The position numbers were made by a program, and so were the translations under genes. Shown one piece after another: positions 55,062 to 64,000 of a stretch of DNA of 64,000 nt (the stretch's first letter is position 1; each line of letters begins with the position of its first letter). Below the pieces are notes generated by a model that saw only the letters and a program-made list of their open reading frames with translations, was not told the DNA's origin and ran no database searches. Origin of the DNA: Streptomyces bicolor (lineage in GTDB: Bacteria; Actinomycetota; Actinomycetes; Streptomycetales; Streptomycetaceae); the NCBI RefSeq assembly GCF_000719285.1, contig NZ_JOFS01000005.1, forward strand, positions 186,001 to 250,000, written 5' to 3'.

Positions 55062-56702
55062 ATGCGCAGCTCACAACTCACCCTTCACCACGTCACCAAG
55101 CGCTATCCCGGCCGGACCGTCCTCGACCAGGTGTCCTTCACTCTGAAGCCGGGCGACAAGGCCGGGCTCATCGGTGAGAACGGTTCCGGCAAGTCCACCC
55201 TTCTGCGGCTCATCGCGGGCCAGGAACGCCCGGACAGCGGCGAGTTGACCGTCACCGCCGTCGGCGGCATCGGCTACCTGCCGCAGACCATCCCCCTGCC
55301 CCTGACCGCCACCGTCCAGGATGCCGTCGACCTGGCTCTCGCGGACCTGCGTGCACTGGAGGCGGAGCTGCGCCGGGCCGAGCAGGCACTCGGCGACGGC
55401 GCGGACCCGATGGCGCTCGCCGCGTACGCCGACATTCTCCAGCGCTACGAGGCGCGCGAGGGCTACGACGCCGACCACCGCGTCGACCTCGCCCTGCACC
55501 ATCTCGGCCTGCCCGCCCTCCGCCGCGACCGCCGGCTCGGCACCCTCTCCGGTGGCGAACGCTCAAGGCTGGCCCTGGCCGCGGTCCTCGCCGGCCGCCC
55601 GGAGCTGCTGCTCCTGGACGAGCCGACCAACGACCTGGACGACCAGGCCGTTCAGTGGCTGGAGGCGCAACTGCGGGCGCACTGCGGCACGGTGCTCGCG
55701 GTCACCCACGACCGTGTCTTCCTGGAGCGCCTCACCTCCACGGTCCTGGAGGCCGAGGCGGGAAAGGTCACCCGGTACGGAGACGGCTACGCCGGCTACC
55801 GCACCGCCAAGGCCGCGGAACGCCGCAGCCGACTTCAGGAGTACCAGGAGTGGCGTGCCGAGCTGGCCCGCAATGAACGGCTGGCCGCCGGCCACGCGGT
55901 TCGCCTCGACGGCATTCCGCGCAAGGCCCCGCTGGCCAACTTCGGCCACGGCGGCTTCAGGGCGCGCGGCCGGGCGCACGGCGCGATGGCCCGTATCCGC
56001 AATGCCCGCGAGCGGGTCGACCGGCTGACGGCGAACCCGGTCGTGCCGCCACCGCAGCCGCTGACCTTCACCGCGCGCATCGAGACGGCGGGGGCCGGCG
56101 CAGATGAGTCAGCGGCGCAGCTCCCCTCCGTACAGCTGTCGGGCGTACGCGTAGGAGACCGCCTGCACCTGGACTCCCTCACCCTCGGCCGCTCCGGCCG
56201 GCTGCTGGTCACCGGTCCCAACGGCGCCGGCAAGACCACGCTGCTGAAGCTGCTCGCAGGGGAGTTGCGGCCCGATGAGGGCTCGGTGCGGGTGCCGGGG
56301 CGGGTGGGTCATCTACGTCAGGAGGAGACGCCTTGGCCGCCGGACCTGACGGTGGTGGAGGCGTTCGCGCTGGGCCGGGTGGGCTCCGCCGACGAGCACG
56401 CGCACGCCCTGCTGGCCCTCGGGCTCTTCCGCCCGGCAGAGCTCCGACTGCGCATCGGCGAGTTGTCATACGGCCAGCGCCGCCGCGTGGACCTCGCACG
56501 GCTGGTGTCCGAGCCCGCCGATCTCCTGCTGCTCGACGAACCGACCAACCACGTCTCCCCAGCGCTGGTCGAAGAACTGCAGGCCGCGCTGGCCCAGTAC
56601 GCGGGCGCTGTCGTCCTCGTCACGCATGATCGCGCGTTGCGTACACGGTTCGGGGGTGAGCGTCTGCATGTGCCGGAGTCGGCCTGGGTCCGCTCGGGAT
56701 GA
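55062..56702 (+). CDS. ABC-F family ATPase, probable ribosome-protection (antibiotic resistance) protein
   Basis: 546 aa, ATG 55062 after AAGGAGGG. Two ABC domains without membrane segments: first Walker A GENGSGKST, signature LSGGERSRLALAAVL, Walker B LLLLDEPTND; charged linker with arginine-rich tip (about 255-330, KAPLANFGHGGFRARGRAHG); second Walker A GPNGAGKTT, signature variant LSYGQRRRVDLARL, Walker B LLLLDEPTNH. Layout matches actinomycete TlrC/CarA/OleB-type resistance proteins and VmlR-like members, which push drugs off the ribosome. No biosynthetic cluster is adjacent. Confidence 0.92.
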   Translation: MRSSQLTLHHVTKRYPGRTVLDQVSFTLKPGDKAGLIGENGSGKSTLLRLIAGQERPDSGELTVTAVGGIGYLPQTIPLPLTATVQDAVDLALADLRALEAELRRAEQALGDGADPMALAAYADILQRYEAREGYDADHRVDLALHHLGLPALRRDRRLGTLSGGERSRLALAAVLAGRPELLLLDEPTNDLDDQAVQWLEAQLRAHCGTVLAVTHDRVFLERLTSTVLEAEAGKVTRYGDGYAGYRTAKAAERRSRLQEYQEWRAELARNERLAAGHAVRLDGIPRKAPLANFGHGGFRARGRAHGAMARIRNARERVDRLTANPVVPPPQPLTFTARIETAGAGADESAAQLPSVQLSGVRVGDRLHLDSLTLGRSGRLLVTGPNGAGKTTLLKLLAGELRPDEGSVRVPGRVGHLRQEETPWPPDLTVVEAFALGRVGSADEHAHALLALGLFRPAELRLRIGELSYGQRRRVDLARLVSEPADLLLLDEPTNHVSPALVEELQAALAQYAGAVVLVTHDRALRTRFGGERLHVPESAWVRSG

Positions 56703-56805
56703 CGGCCGTGCGGCGGGCGGCTTGGCACCGGCCACGCGGGTGCGGTGGGCGAGCCGTCCGCCACCGCACCGCGTGAGCCCTGTCTCACCCGGCCGGCACC
56801 CCTTG

Positions 56806-56827
56806 GCTATGCAACGAGTTGCATAGC
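56806..56827. promoter_or_regulatory. Perfect 10-2-10 palindrome before padR
   Basis: GCTATGCAAC-GA-GTTGCATAGC, ending 11 bases before the PadR start codon. PadR proteins bind ATGCAT-type dyads, so this is very likely the autoregulatory operator. Confidence 0.75.
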
Positions 56828-56838
56828 AGGATCGAGGG

Positions 56839-57405
56839 ATGGCGCTCGAGCACGCGATCCTCGTCTCCCTGCTGGAGAAGCCGGGCTCCGGCTATGAGCT
56901 GGCCCGGCGGTTCGAACGGTCCATCGGATACTTCTGGACCGCCACGCACCAGCAGATCTACCGCGTTCTCAAGCGCATGGAGAGCGACGGTCTGCTCGCC
57001 GTGCGCGCGTTGCCGCAGCAGAGTCGGCCGGACAAGAAGGAGTACTCCGTCGTGGGCCCCGGCCGCGCCGCCCTCTCCCAGTGGCTGCACGAACCGATCG
57101 AACCCGAGAGCATCCGGCACGAGCTCGCCGTGAAGATCCGGGGTGCGGCCTTCGACGACCCGTCCGTGCTGATCCGTGAGGTCGAACGGCACCGCCAGGT
57201 GCACAGCGACCGGCTAGCGCACTATCTCGCCGGGGAACTGCGCGACTTCACCGGCCCGACGGCCCTCACCCCGCTCGACGCCGGTCAGGAGCTGCAGCAT
57301 GTCGTGCTGCGCGGCGGCATCGCGTTCGAGCGGATGACGATCGCCTGGCTCGACGACGTACTCGAAACCCTCCGCCGGCTCGGCACGCCACACCCGGACA
57401 GCTGA
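56839..57405 (+). CDS. PadR family transcriptional regulator
   Basis: 188 aa. Winged helix MALEHAILVSLLEKPGSGYE, then HQQIYRVLKRMESDGLL, and a C-terminal Vir-type dimerisation helix bundle. It starts 11 bases after a palindrome and 74 bases before an acyl-CoA dehydrogenase-like gene on the same strand, so it probably controls that gene. The ribosome site is weak (GAGGG touching ATG), so translation may be leaderless. Confidence 0.93.
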   Translation: MALEHAILVSLLEKPGSGYELARRFERSIGYFWTATHQQIYRVLKRMESDGLLAVRALPQQSRPDKKEYSVVGPGRAALSQWLHEPIEPESIRHELAVKIRGAAFDDPSVLIREVERHRQVHSDRLAHYLAGELRDFTGPTALTPLDAGQELQHVVLRGGIAFERMTIAWLDDVLETLRRLGTPHPDS

Positions 57406-57478
57406 ACTGTCGGCTGCCGCTGCCGGCATTCCGCAGCCTTCACCCTCATCACCCTCAACCCTCGGAAGGCGGACCTCC

Positions 57479-59197
57479 ATGGCCGACTCCCTCCTGTTCA
57501 ACCCGCGCACGTACGACCCGGCGCAGTTCGACCCCGAGACCCGCAGGTTGCTGCGGGCCACCGTCGACTGGTTCGAGGACCGCGGCAAGCGCAGGCTCAT
57601 CGAGGACTACCGTTCCCGCGCCTGGCTGGCCGATTTCCTCGCGTTCGCCGCCAAGGAAGGCCTGTTCGCCACCTTCCTCACCCCGGCGTCCGCCGCCGCC
57701 CACAAGGACCAGCGCTGGGACACGGCCCGGATCGCCGCGCTCAACGAGATCTTCGGTTTCTACGGTCTCGACTACTGGTACGCATGGCAGGTGACCATCC
57801 TCGGTCTCGGACCGGTCTGGCAGAGCGACAACACCGCGGCCCGCACCCGCGCGACGGAACTCCTCGCCCAGGGTGAGGTGTTCGCCTTCGGCCTCTCCGA
57901 GAAGACCCATGGCGCCGACATCTACTCCACCGACATGCTGCTGACGCCGGACGGCAACGGCGGCTTCAGGGCGACGGGTTCCAAGTACTACATCGGCAAC
58001 GGCAACGCCGCCGGGCTCGTCTCGGTCTTCGGCCGACGCACCGACATCGAGGGCCCGGACGGCTACGTCTTCTTCGCCGCCGACAGCCGCCACCCGGCCT
58101 ATGACCTCGTGAAGAACGTCGTCGACTCCTCGAAGTACGTCAGCGAGTTCCGCCTCGCCGACTACCCGGTCGGCCCGGACGACGTCCTGCACACGGGCCG
58201 CGCCGCCTTCGACGCCGCCCTCAACACCGTCAACGTCGGCAAGTTCAATCTCTGCACCGCCTCGATCGGCATCTGCGAGCACGCGATGTACGAGGCGGTC
58301 ACCCACGCGCACAATCGCATCCTGTACGGCCGCCCCGTCACCGCCTTCCCGCACGTGCGCCGCGAGTTGGCCGACGCCTACGTCCGCCTCGTCGGCATGA
58401 AGCTGTTCAGCGACCGCGCCGTCGACTACTTCCGCGCCGCCTCGCCGGACGACCGCCGCTACCTGCTCTTCAACCCGATGACGAAGATGAAGGTGACCAC
58501 GGAGGGCGAGAAGGTCATCGACCTGATGTGGGACGTCATCGCCGCCAAGGGCTTCGAGAAGGACACCTACTTCGCCGAGGCCGCCGTCGAGATCCGAGGG
58601 CTGCCCAAGCTCGAAGGCACGGTGCACGTCAACCTCGCGCTGATCCTCAAGTTCATGCGCAACCACCTCCTGCACCCGGCCGAGTTCGCGCCCGTGCCGA
58701 CCCGCCTCGACGCGGCCGACGACACGTTCCTCTTCGAGCAGGGACCGGCCCGTGGCCTCGGCTCCGTGCGCTTCCACGACTGGCGTCCCGCCTACGACGC
58801 ATACGCCGGCGTGCCGAACGTCGCCCGCTTCCGGGAGCAGGCCGACGCCCTGTGCGAGTTCGTCACCACCGCGGCCCCCGGCGAGGAGCAGAGCCGCGAC
58901 CTCGACCTTCTCCTCGCCGTCGGCCAACTGTTCGCGCTGGTCGTGCACGGCCAGCTGATCCTGGAGCAGGCCCGCCTGACGGACCTCGACGAGGACGTGC
59001 TCGACGAGCTGTTCTCCGTCCTCGTCCGCGACTTCTCCGCCTTCGCCGTCGAGCTCTACGGCAAGGACTCCGCCACTGCGGATCAGCAGAGCTGGGCACT
59101 GGGTGCGGTTCGGCGCCCCGTCATCGACGAAGCACGTTCGCAGCGCGTCTGGGAGCGGGTGGAGGCACTGTCCGGGGCGTACGAGATGGCGCCCTGA
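57479..59197 (+). CDS. Acyl-CoA dehydrogenase/oxidase-like flavoenzyme
   Basis: 572 aa, longer than a simple acyl-CoA dehydrogenase (~390). N-terminal helical domain, then FAFGLSEKTHGADIYSTDML (FAD-binding strand motif), ATGSKYYIGNGNAAGLVSVF (middle beta domain), and HNRILYGRPVTAFPHVRREL with a C-terminal helical bundle of about 200 extra residues. This layout resembles acyl-CoA oxidases and fadE-type long proteins. Oxidises an acyl thioester. ATG 57479 follows GGAAGG. Probably PadR-controlled. Confidence 0.88.
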   Translation: MADSLLFNPRTYDPAQFDPETRRLLRATVDWFEDRGKRRLIEDYRSRAWLADFLAFAAKEGLFATFLTPASAAAHKDQRWDTARIAALNEIFGFYGLDYWYAWQVTILGLGPVWQSDNTAARTRATELLAQGEVFAFGLSEKTHGADIYSTDMLLTPDGNGGFRATGSKYYIGNGNAAGLVSVFGRRTDIEGPDGYVFFAADSRHPAYDLVKNVVDSSKYVSEFRLADYPVGPDDVLHTGRAAFDAALNTVNVGKFNLCTASIGICEHAMYEAVTHAHNRILYGRPVTAFPHVRRELADAYVRLVGMKLFSDRAVDYFRAASPDDRRYLLFNPMTKMKVTTEGEKVIDLMWDVIAAKGFEKDTYFAEAAVEIRGLPKLEGTVHVNLALILKFMRNHLLHPAEFAPVPTRLDAADDTFLFEQGPARGLGSVRFHDWRPAYDAYAGVPNVARFREQADALCEFVTTAAPGEEQSRDLDLLLAVGQLFALVVHGQLILEQARLTDLDEDVLDELFSVLVRDFSAFAVELYGKDSATADQQSWALGAVRRPVIDEARSQRVWERVEALSGAYEMAP

Positions 59198-59314
59198 CAG
59201 CGCGCCCGGGGCCTCGTCGACACGTGAGGGTCATGGTCCCTGGGAGCAGTGACGCCCATGCCGTGGCCTCCGCGCGACCTGCCGCGCGGAGGCCACGGTG
59301 TACGTGGTGCCGGG

Positions 59315-59977
59315 TCAATCCCTGCCCGGCAGCGCTCGGGTGTGAGTTCCCGCCGTCTGCTCGCCCTCGTACGTCGGGGACTGGTGCTCGGCGCGGGGCG
59401 CGAAGTAGTCGGCATCCTTCGGCCGCTGGGCGCCCGGGCGTGGACGCGGTGCCGGCTCGAGATGAGGTATGTGCTTGGAGCAGTGCACATACGCCTCCTC
59501 CACCGTGATGTGCACCCAGAATTCGGGCCTGCGTCCTGGAGCGGTGTCCACCGGAAGGTGGGGGTAGGCCCGGCGCTGTTCCTCGTCCCGGTGGAGCCGA
59601 GCCGCGCCATTGACGTGGAGGCCGATGTGGTCATGGGTGAAGTCGACGAAGAGCAGGCCGATATGCGGGTTCTCGGTGATGTTCCCGGCACTGGCGAGGA
59701 CCCCGTTCCCACGGTACTCGGGGTAGGTGAGGGTGCCGTCGTCCAGCACGGTGACGAAGCCGGGGGGACCGGCACGGAATGTGACGTCACAGGCGCCGCC
59801 GGCGTCCGACGTGGACAGGAACGCCATGGTCTGCCGCCCTATGAAGTCCGCCATCTGCGGGGTCAGACGGGTCTGCACCTGGCGGTCGTAGAAGGTGGCG
59901 GCCTGCTCGGCCGTGCCGAGAAGGTGTTGCAGGCGGCGCTCGCCGACGGAGCCGGTGGACTCGTAGGTGTGGTTCAC
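59315..59977 (-). CDS. Pyridoxamine-5'-phosphate-oxidase-fold flavin protein
   Basis: 220 aa from GTG 59977 after GGAAGG; the longer frame to 60106 lacks homology. Split-barrel region: QTMAFLSTSDAGGACDVTFR, FVTVLDDGTLTYPEYRGNG, NPHIGLLFVDFTHDHIGLHV, FWVHITVEEAYVHCSKHIPH. These are typical of PNPOx-like FMN- or F420-binding reductases annotated in actinomycetes. It could act on small electrophiles; no operon partner. Confidence 0.88.
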   Translation of the reverse strand: MNHTYESTGSVGERRLQHLLGTAEQAATFYDRQVQTRLTPQMADFIGRQTMAFLSTSDAGGACDVTFRAGPPGFVTVLDDGTLTYPEYRGNGVLASAGNITENPHIGLLFVDFTHDHIGLHVNGAARLHRDEEQRRAYPHLPVDTAPGRRPEFWVHITVEEAYVHCSKHIPHLEPAPRPRPGAQRPKDADYFAPRAEHQSPTYEGEQTAGTHTRALPGRD

Positions 59978-60039
59978 GGGACGCGCTGCCTTCCTATGGC
60001 CTTCAGTGGGGCGTGGGGAGCGACGGCACTCTAACGCTG

Positions 60040-60422
60040 GATGGAGCACGGTGTCGTGGCCGGTACAGGTGAGCGACTCGCGATCTCGGTCGGTGTGCCC
60101 GGGCATCCGCGCCGCAGCCAGTCGGTGGCCACGCCGATGAGTGCGCCGGCGACGAACGCCGCGGGGACGTCGTGCGGGATGCCGGAGGGGTCCGCGGTGT
60201 CCGGCGATGCGGAGTCGTGCGGGGTGGGAAGCTGCCCGGAGGCGTGGGCGGCCGCCATGGTGCGCAGGCGTACGTGTTCGATGACGCGGGCGCTTCCCGT
60301 CGGTCCGAGGAGCGGTTCTCCTCGGACCGGTCGACGACGTCGGCGACGCTGATCTGGGAAATATCCCGCTCCTCGACGAGGTCGGTCAGCGCGCGCTGCA
60401 GCGCCGCGCGGGTGTGCCGCAC
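60040..60422 (-). pseudogene. TetR-family regulator, frameshifted and internally deleted
   Basis: The N-terminal frame gives HTRAALQRALTDLVEERDIS then VADVVDRSEENRSS, the first half of a TetR HTH. From about 60310 a different frame gives VIEHVRLRTMAAAH and VPAAFVAGALIGVATDWLRR, a TetR C-terminal helix. Recognition helix and core are lost. Confidence 0.6.
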
Positions 60423-60439
60423 GCGTCGATCGCCCGGCG

Positions 60440-60690
60440 GGTGTCCGCGTCGTGGGCGCCGCCCGCACCATCACGCCCGAGCTGAAGGAAACCGGCGCGC
60501 ACGCGGTGGCGGCCGATCTGAGCACCGCGGAGGGAGTCTCCGCCCTCATCGACAGCGCGCTCGCCGAGCTGGGCGGCATCGACCTGCTGGTGAACAACGT
60601 GGGAGGCGGGGACGGGGCGACGGTCGGGTTCCTCGATGTCGACGACACCGAGTGGGCCGGCGCGTTCGACCTCAACGGACGCCGTGCCGC
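60440..60690 (+). pseudogene. SDR-family fragment
   Basis: TGAHAVAADLSTAEGVSALI, then GGIDLLVNNVGGGDGATVGF and WAGAFDLN: strands 3-4 of a Rossmann SDR with the N-N-x-G motif. The glycine-rich start and the catalytic half are missing. Confidence 0.6.
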
Positions 60691-60714
60691 CGGCCACTCA
60701 TGCCAGGACCCAGG

Positions 60715-60810
60715 GCATGGTCGACGTCTCCGTCGCCATCGCCGGCGCCACCGGGGGCTTGAGCTCCGCCCTCGTCGTGTCCGCCGCCGGCTTTCCGGTC
60801 CTCGCCCTCA
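60715..60810 (+). pseudogene. MFS transporter fragment
   Basis: GMVDVSVAIAGATGGLSSAL then VVSAAGFPVLALSR, like the eleventh and twelfth helices of a drug exporter. It ends against the convergent phosphatase gene. Confidence 0.35.
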
Positions 60811-63546
60811 GTCGGCTGCCTCGTCGCCCGGGGGCGTGTGTGCGTCGGCCGGTGTCGGGGCGGGCCGCTGGGTGACCTCGGGCAGCGCCTGTTCGGCCCA
60901 GATCACCTTGCCCTGTGGGGTGTACCGGGTGCCCCAGCGCTCAGCCATCTGCGACACCAGGAACAGGCCCCGGCCTCCCTCGTCCGTCGTCGCGGCGTAC
61001 CGCAGATGCGGTGAGGTACTGCTGCCGTCGGCCACCTCGCAGATCAGCGTACGGTCGCGGATCAGCCGTACATGGATCGGCCCGGCGCCGTAGCGAATGG
61101 CGTTGGTGATCAGCTCGCTGAGGATGAGTTCCATGGTGAAGCCGAACTCCGCCAAGCCCCACGCTTCGAGCCTCTGCGAGACAGCGTCGCGCATACCGGC
61201 GACGGCGGCCGGGTCCCGGGGTACATCCCAGTCGGCGATCCGGTCGCGCGGCAGTTCCCGGGTGCGGGCGACGAGCAGGGCGACGTCGTCCTTGGGACGC
61301 CCGGGGAGCAGGCTGTCCAGGACGGCCTGGCAGGTCTCCTCGGGCGGGCGGCCGGGGTGGCCCGTGAGCGCATCGCGCAGCAGTTCCATTCCGACGTCCA
61401 GGTCGCGCCTGCGGTCCTCGATGAGACCGTCGGTGTACAGGACGAGCTGGCTTCCCTCCGCGAGGCACAGCTCCGCGGTCTGGAACGGCATGCCGCCGAG
61501 GCCCAGGGGCGGACCGGCGGGCACGTCCGGGAAGGTGACGGTCCCGTCGGGCTGGACCAGCGCGGGCGCCAGATGCCCCGCGCGCGCCATGACGTAGCGG
61601 CGCGTCACGGGGTCGTAGATCCCGTACAGGCAGGTGGCGCCCACGACGCCCGCCGCACTCTCCGCCGCCTCGTTCTGGTCGATGCCCCCGACCAGGTCGT
61701 CCAGGTGGCTCAGCAGCTCGTCGGGAGGCAGATCGAGGGTGGAGAAGTTGTGTACCGCGGTCCGCAGCCGTCCCATCGTGGCGGCGGCGTGCAGGCCGTG
61801 GCCGACCACATCGCCGACGGCCAGCGCCACCCGGCTCCCCGGCAGGGGAATCACGTCGAACCAGTCACCGCCCACACCCGACTGGGCGGGAAGGTAGCGG
61901 TAGGCGATGTCGAGGGCGTTCTGCTCGGGCATGGCCTGCGGCAGCAGGCTGCGCTGGAGGGTGACGGCCAGGGTGTGCTCGCGGGTGTATCGGCGGGCAT
62001 TGTCGATGCTGGTCGCGGCGCGGGCCACCAGCTCCTCCGCCAGTGACAGGTCCTCCTCGTCGAAGGGCTCGTGCTGCTGCGCGCGCCAGAAGTTGGCCAT
62101 GCCCAGCACGACGCCACGGGCCTGGATGGGGGCGGTGATCAGGGAATGGATGCCGTAGTCGATGATCGCCTTGGCACGCTCGGGGTCCTGCACGCGCCAG
62201 TCCATGGCGGTCGGCAGATCGCTCACCAACTGGGAGCGGCCGCTGCCGTAGCCGCGCGCCTGGGGCGTGGCGGGAAGGTAGTCGAAGAGCCGGCCCTGTT
62301 CGGAGAGCGGATGGTCGTCCCGGATGCCGCACACGGCCGCGCGTCGCATGTCCGTCGCCGTGGGAGCCGGCTCCTCGCCGTGCAGGACCGCGTCGGCCAG
62401 GTCCACGGTGACGAAGTCCGCGAAGCGAGGAATGGGGACCCGCGCCAGATCGTCGGCGGTGCGCAGCACGTCCAGGGTGGTACCGATACGCAGTCCGGCG
62501 TCGTACAGCAGCCTGAGCCGCTCCCGTGCCACCTCCGCCCTGCCGGTCACCGCCTGCAGCTCGGTGGAGTCGCGTAGCGTCACCACCGTTCCCTTGGGGC
62601 CTCCCTCACGATCCGTGGGCCGTTGGTTGACCGCGAGCAGCCGCTCTCCCGCGAGGTGCACCTCGTCGGTGGCCTCGCGCCCGGAGGCGAGCAGCGCCTT
62701 CGTCTCGGGATCGAGGCCCGGCAGTTGCGAGACGAGCCGCCCCTCGACGTCCGGGGGCAGCTCCAGCAGTCGTCTGGCCTCGTCGTTCGCCAGCATCACG
62801 CGCCCGTCGGCGGCCACGATCAGCACGCCTTCCCGAACGGAGTGGAGCACCGTGTCGTGGTGCTCGTACATCAGGGTCATCTCGTCCGGGGCCAGGCTGT
62901 GTGTCTGCCGCCGCAGCCGCCTGCCCACCAGCGCCGTCACGCCGGTGGACAACACGAGCGCGCCAGCCCCGGCGCCCAGGATGATCGGCAGTTGCCGGGC
63001 CAGCTGACTCTCGACGCTCTTGACCTTCATCCCGGCCGAGACGAGGGCCACCACCTCGCCGTCGTCGTTGTCGATCGGGACCGTGGCCTGCACCTCGCGA
63101 CCGAGCGGGCCGTTGACGTTCTCCACGTAGACCTTGCCCGCCAGCGACGGCCCGATCTCGCCCACGAACCGCTTTCCGATGCGGTCCGGCAAGGGGTGCG
63201 TGTACCGGATGCCCTCGGTGTTCATGACCACGATGAAGTCGACGCCGGCGGCCCGGCGTGCCGCCTCGGTGAGCGGCTGGAGAATCTTGCTGGGATCCGG
63301 GGTCTGCAATGCCTCCAGGACGCCTGGTGAGTGCGCGAAGGTCTGCGCCACGGCCGTGGAGCGGCGCCTGGCCTCGGCGCTGGTGTCCCGCTCCGACTGC
63401 AGGATGAGGGCGAAGACGCCGCAGGTGACGAGCAGCACCACCAGAGCCACTTGGAAAACCAACACCTGGCCGGCCACGCTCCGCGTGCTCCTGCTGATCA
63501 GGCGCTTAACCGATAGGTGTCGAAAACGGGCGAAACGGCTCGCCAT
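60808..63546 (-). CDS. Multidomain membrane sensor phosphatase: Cache-PAS-GAF-SpoIIE-HATPase
   Basis: 912 aa. TM1 about 26-49; extracytoplasmic single Cache-like domain 50-185 (VDFIVVMNTEGIRYTHPLPD, as in CitA/DcuS sensors); TM2 186-208; PAS about 220-330 (GRVMLANDEARRLLELP); GAF about 345-515; SpoIIE/PP2C phosphatase about 530-745 (VGGDWFDVIPL, VGDVVGHG, LYTDGLIED); C-terminal HATPase_c anti-sigma kinase about 765-890 (ELILSELITNAIRYGAGPIH, GGRGLFLVSQMAERWG). One protein thus carries sensor, phosphatase and anti-sigma-type kinase parts of a partner-switch. Confidence 0.94.
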   Translation of the reverse strand: MASRFARFRHLSVKRLISRSTRSVAGQVLVFQVALVVLLVTCGVFALILQSERDTSAEARRRSTAVAQTFAHSPGVLEALQTPDPSKILQPLTEAARRAAGVDFIVVMNTEGIRYTHPLPDRIGKRFVGEIGPSLAGKVYVENVNGPLGREVQATVPIDNDDGEVVALVSAGMKVKSVESQLARQLPIILGAGAGALVLSTGVTALVGRRLRRQTHSLAPDEMTLMYEHHDTVLHSVREGVLIVAADGRVMLANDEARRLLELPPDVEGRLVSQLPGLDPETKALLASGREATDEVHLAGERLLAVNQRPTDREGGPKGTVVTLRDSTELQAVTGRAEVARERLRLLYDAGLRIGTTLDVLRTADDLARVPIPRFADFVTVDLADAVLHGEEPAPTATDMRRAAVCGIRDDHPLSEQGRLFDYLPATPQARGYGSGRSQLVSDLPTAMDWRVQDPERAKAIIDYGIHSLITAPIQARGVVLGMANFWRAQQHEPFDEEDLSLAEELVARAATSIDNARRYTREHTLAVTLQRSLLPQAMPEQNALDIAYRYLPAQSGVGGDWFDVIPLPGSRVALAVGDVVGHGLHAAATMGRLRTAVHNFSTLDLPPDELLSHLDDLVGGIDQNEAAESAAGVVGATCLYGIYDPVTRRYVMARAGHLAPALVQPDGTVTFPDVPAGPPLGLGGMPFQTAELCLAEGSQLVLYTDGLIEDRRRDLDVGMELLRDALTGHPGRPPEETCQAVLDSLLPGRPKDDVALLVARTRELPRDRIADWDVPRDPAAVAGMRDAVSQRLEAWGLAEFGFTMELILSELITNAIRYGAGPIHVRLIRDRTLICEVADGSSTSPHLRYAATTDEGGRGLFLVSQMAERWGTRYTPQGKVIWAEQALPEVTQRPAPTPADAHTPPGDEAAD

Positions 63547-63746
63547 GCGACCTTTCTAACATCGGTGATCCCCGGTGGCCAGGGCTCGCGCAACCCTTGT
63601 TCGGCTGACCTCGGGCGTCCATGCGGTCATGCGTTGCGTCACCTCGGCTCCCGCGCGCATGGTCGCCCGCCGCGAATTCCCGCCGACGGCGCATGATCGT
63701 TCCGCGCTCGATGTCCGCTTAGGCCGATATGATGCATTTTGTGATC

Positions 63747-64000
63747 ATGTCTGCACGGCTGTGGCGCCGCCGCCCCGCCTACAGTGGCCGATGGGACGCT
63801 GCCCGGCTGTCACCCGTGGTCCTGACCGTCCTCATCGCCGCCCTGGCGTTCTCCACGCCCAGGGAGATAGCCGTCAGCCGACTCCTGCCCGCCGCACCCG
63901 CCCTTGCCGCCGCGATGTGGCCCGTGCTCCCCACGATCCTCCTCGGGGCGTTCTGTCTGCTGGTCATGATCGTCCTCAGCTTCTTCCACACCGATCTGGG
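63747..64000 (+). CDS. N-terminus of a membrane PP2C/SpoIIE-type phosphatase (3' end outside window)
   Basis: At least 84 codons, open to the window end, divergent from the previous gene. LSPVVLTVLIAALAFSTPRE and then MWPVLPTILLGAFCLLVMIV are two membrane helices flanking IAVSRLLPAAPALAAA; this N-terminus is common to streptomycete membrane-bound SpoIIE phosphatases. Other in-frame starts are GTG 63741, ATG 63732 and ATG 63729; no ribosome site decides. Confidence 0.6.
   Translation, partial: MSARLWRRRPAYSGRWDAARLSPVVLTVLIAALAFSTPREIAVSRLLPAAPALAAAMWPVLPTILLGAFCLLVMIVLSFFHTDL

Overview
High-GC DNA with GC-rich third codon positions, many GTG starts, Tat-exported secreted enzymes, SpoIIE-type phosphatases, ABC-F and ArsR/TetR/PadR regulators, a CYP102-type P450 and a PacL/CtpC zinc-efflux pair. 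This is a Streptomyces-type actinomycete chromosome. The mixture of catabolic operons, secreted hydrolases and many gene fragments looks like an accessory (chromosome-arm-like) region rather than the conserved core. I saw no rRNA, tRNA, CRISPR array, intact transposase or prophage.

Layout. (1) 1-12.5 kb: an amine/amino-acid catabolic region. It holds a polyamine-type ABC transporter (924-4919), an aldehyde dehydrogenase, an FAD amine oxidase, a broken aspartoacylase-type deacylase, an Lrp/AsnC regulator, and a convergent pair of aldehyde dehydrogenase and homoserine dehydrogenase. Several pieces are decayed. (2) 13-19 kb: an arabinan-utilisation cluster. A GH127 and two GH43 enzymes with lectin/AbfB domains are transcribed divergently from a shared intergenic region carrying two copies of one palindrome. 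(3) 19.4-31.8 kb: a metallo-hydrolase, then a TetR-controlled operon of a P450-reductase fusion, MFS exporter, flavin monooxygenase, SDR and aldehyde dehydrogenase, which fits oxidation of an aliphatic substrate; AraC and TetR regulators follow. (4) 32-43 kb: an APH-type kinase, a lone VWA-domain protein, a divergent SsuABC-like transporter with an LLM flavin oxidoreductase, a subtilase and KatG. (5) 43.9-51.4 kb: a zinc-homeostasis island. The PacL-CtpC efflux pair faces ZnuABC uptake genes; Zur, an ArsR sensor and a 27%-histidine repeat protein follow, with candidate operators. (6) 51.8-64 kb: SRPBCC protein, PP2C phosphatases, DHFR-like protein, an ABC-F protein, PadR, an acyl-CoA dehydrogenase-like enzyme, a flavin-binding PNPOx-fold protein and a large multidomain SpoIIE phosphatase.

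The intervals 12.5-13.1, 19.1-19.4, 20.2-20.5, 43.2-43.9, 54.5-54.9 and 60.0-60.8 kb are gene debris: truncated or frameshifted pieces of MFS, Dpp permease, Dpp substrate-binding, TetR, lectin, SDR and molbindin-type genes. The best candidates for something not well described are the ArsR/His-rich module with its 12-8-12 palindrome, the lone VWA protein with an unassigned C-terminal domain, and the homoserine dehydrogenase/aldehyde dehydrogenase pair.
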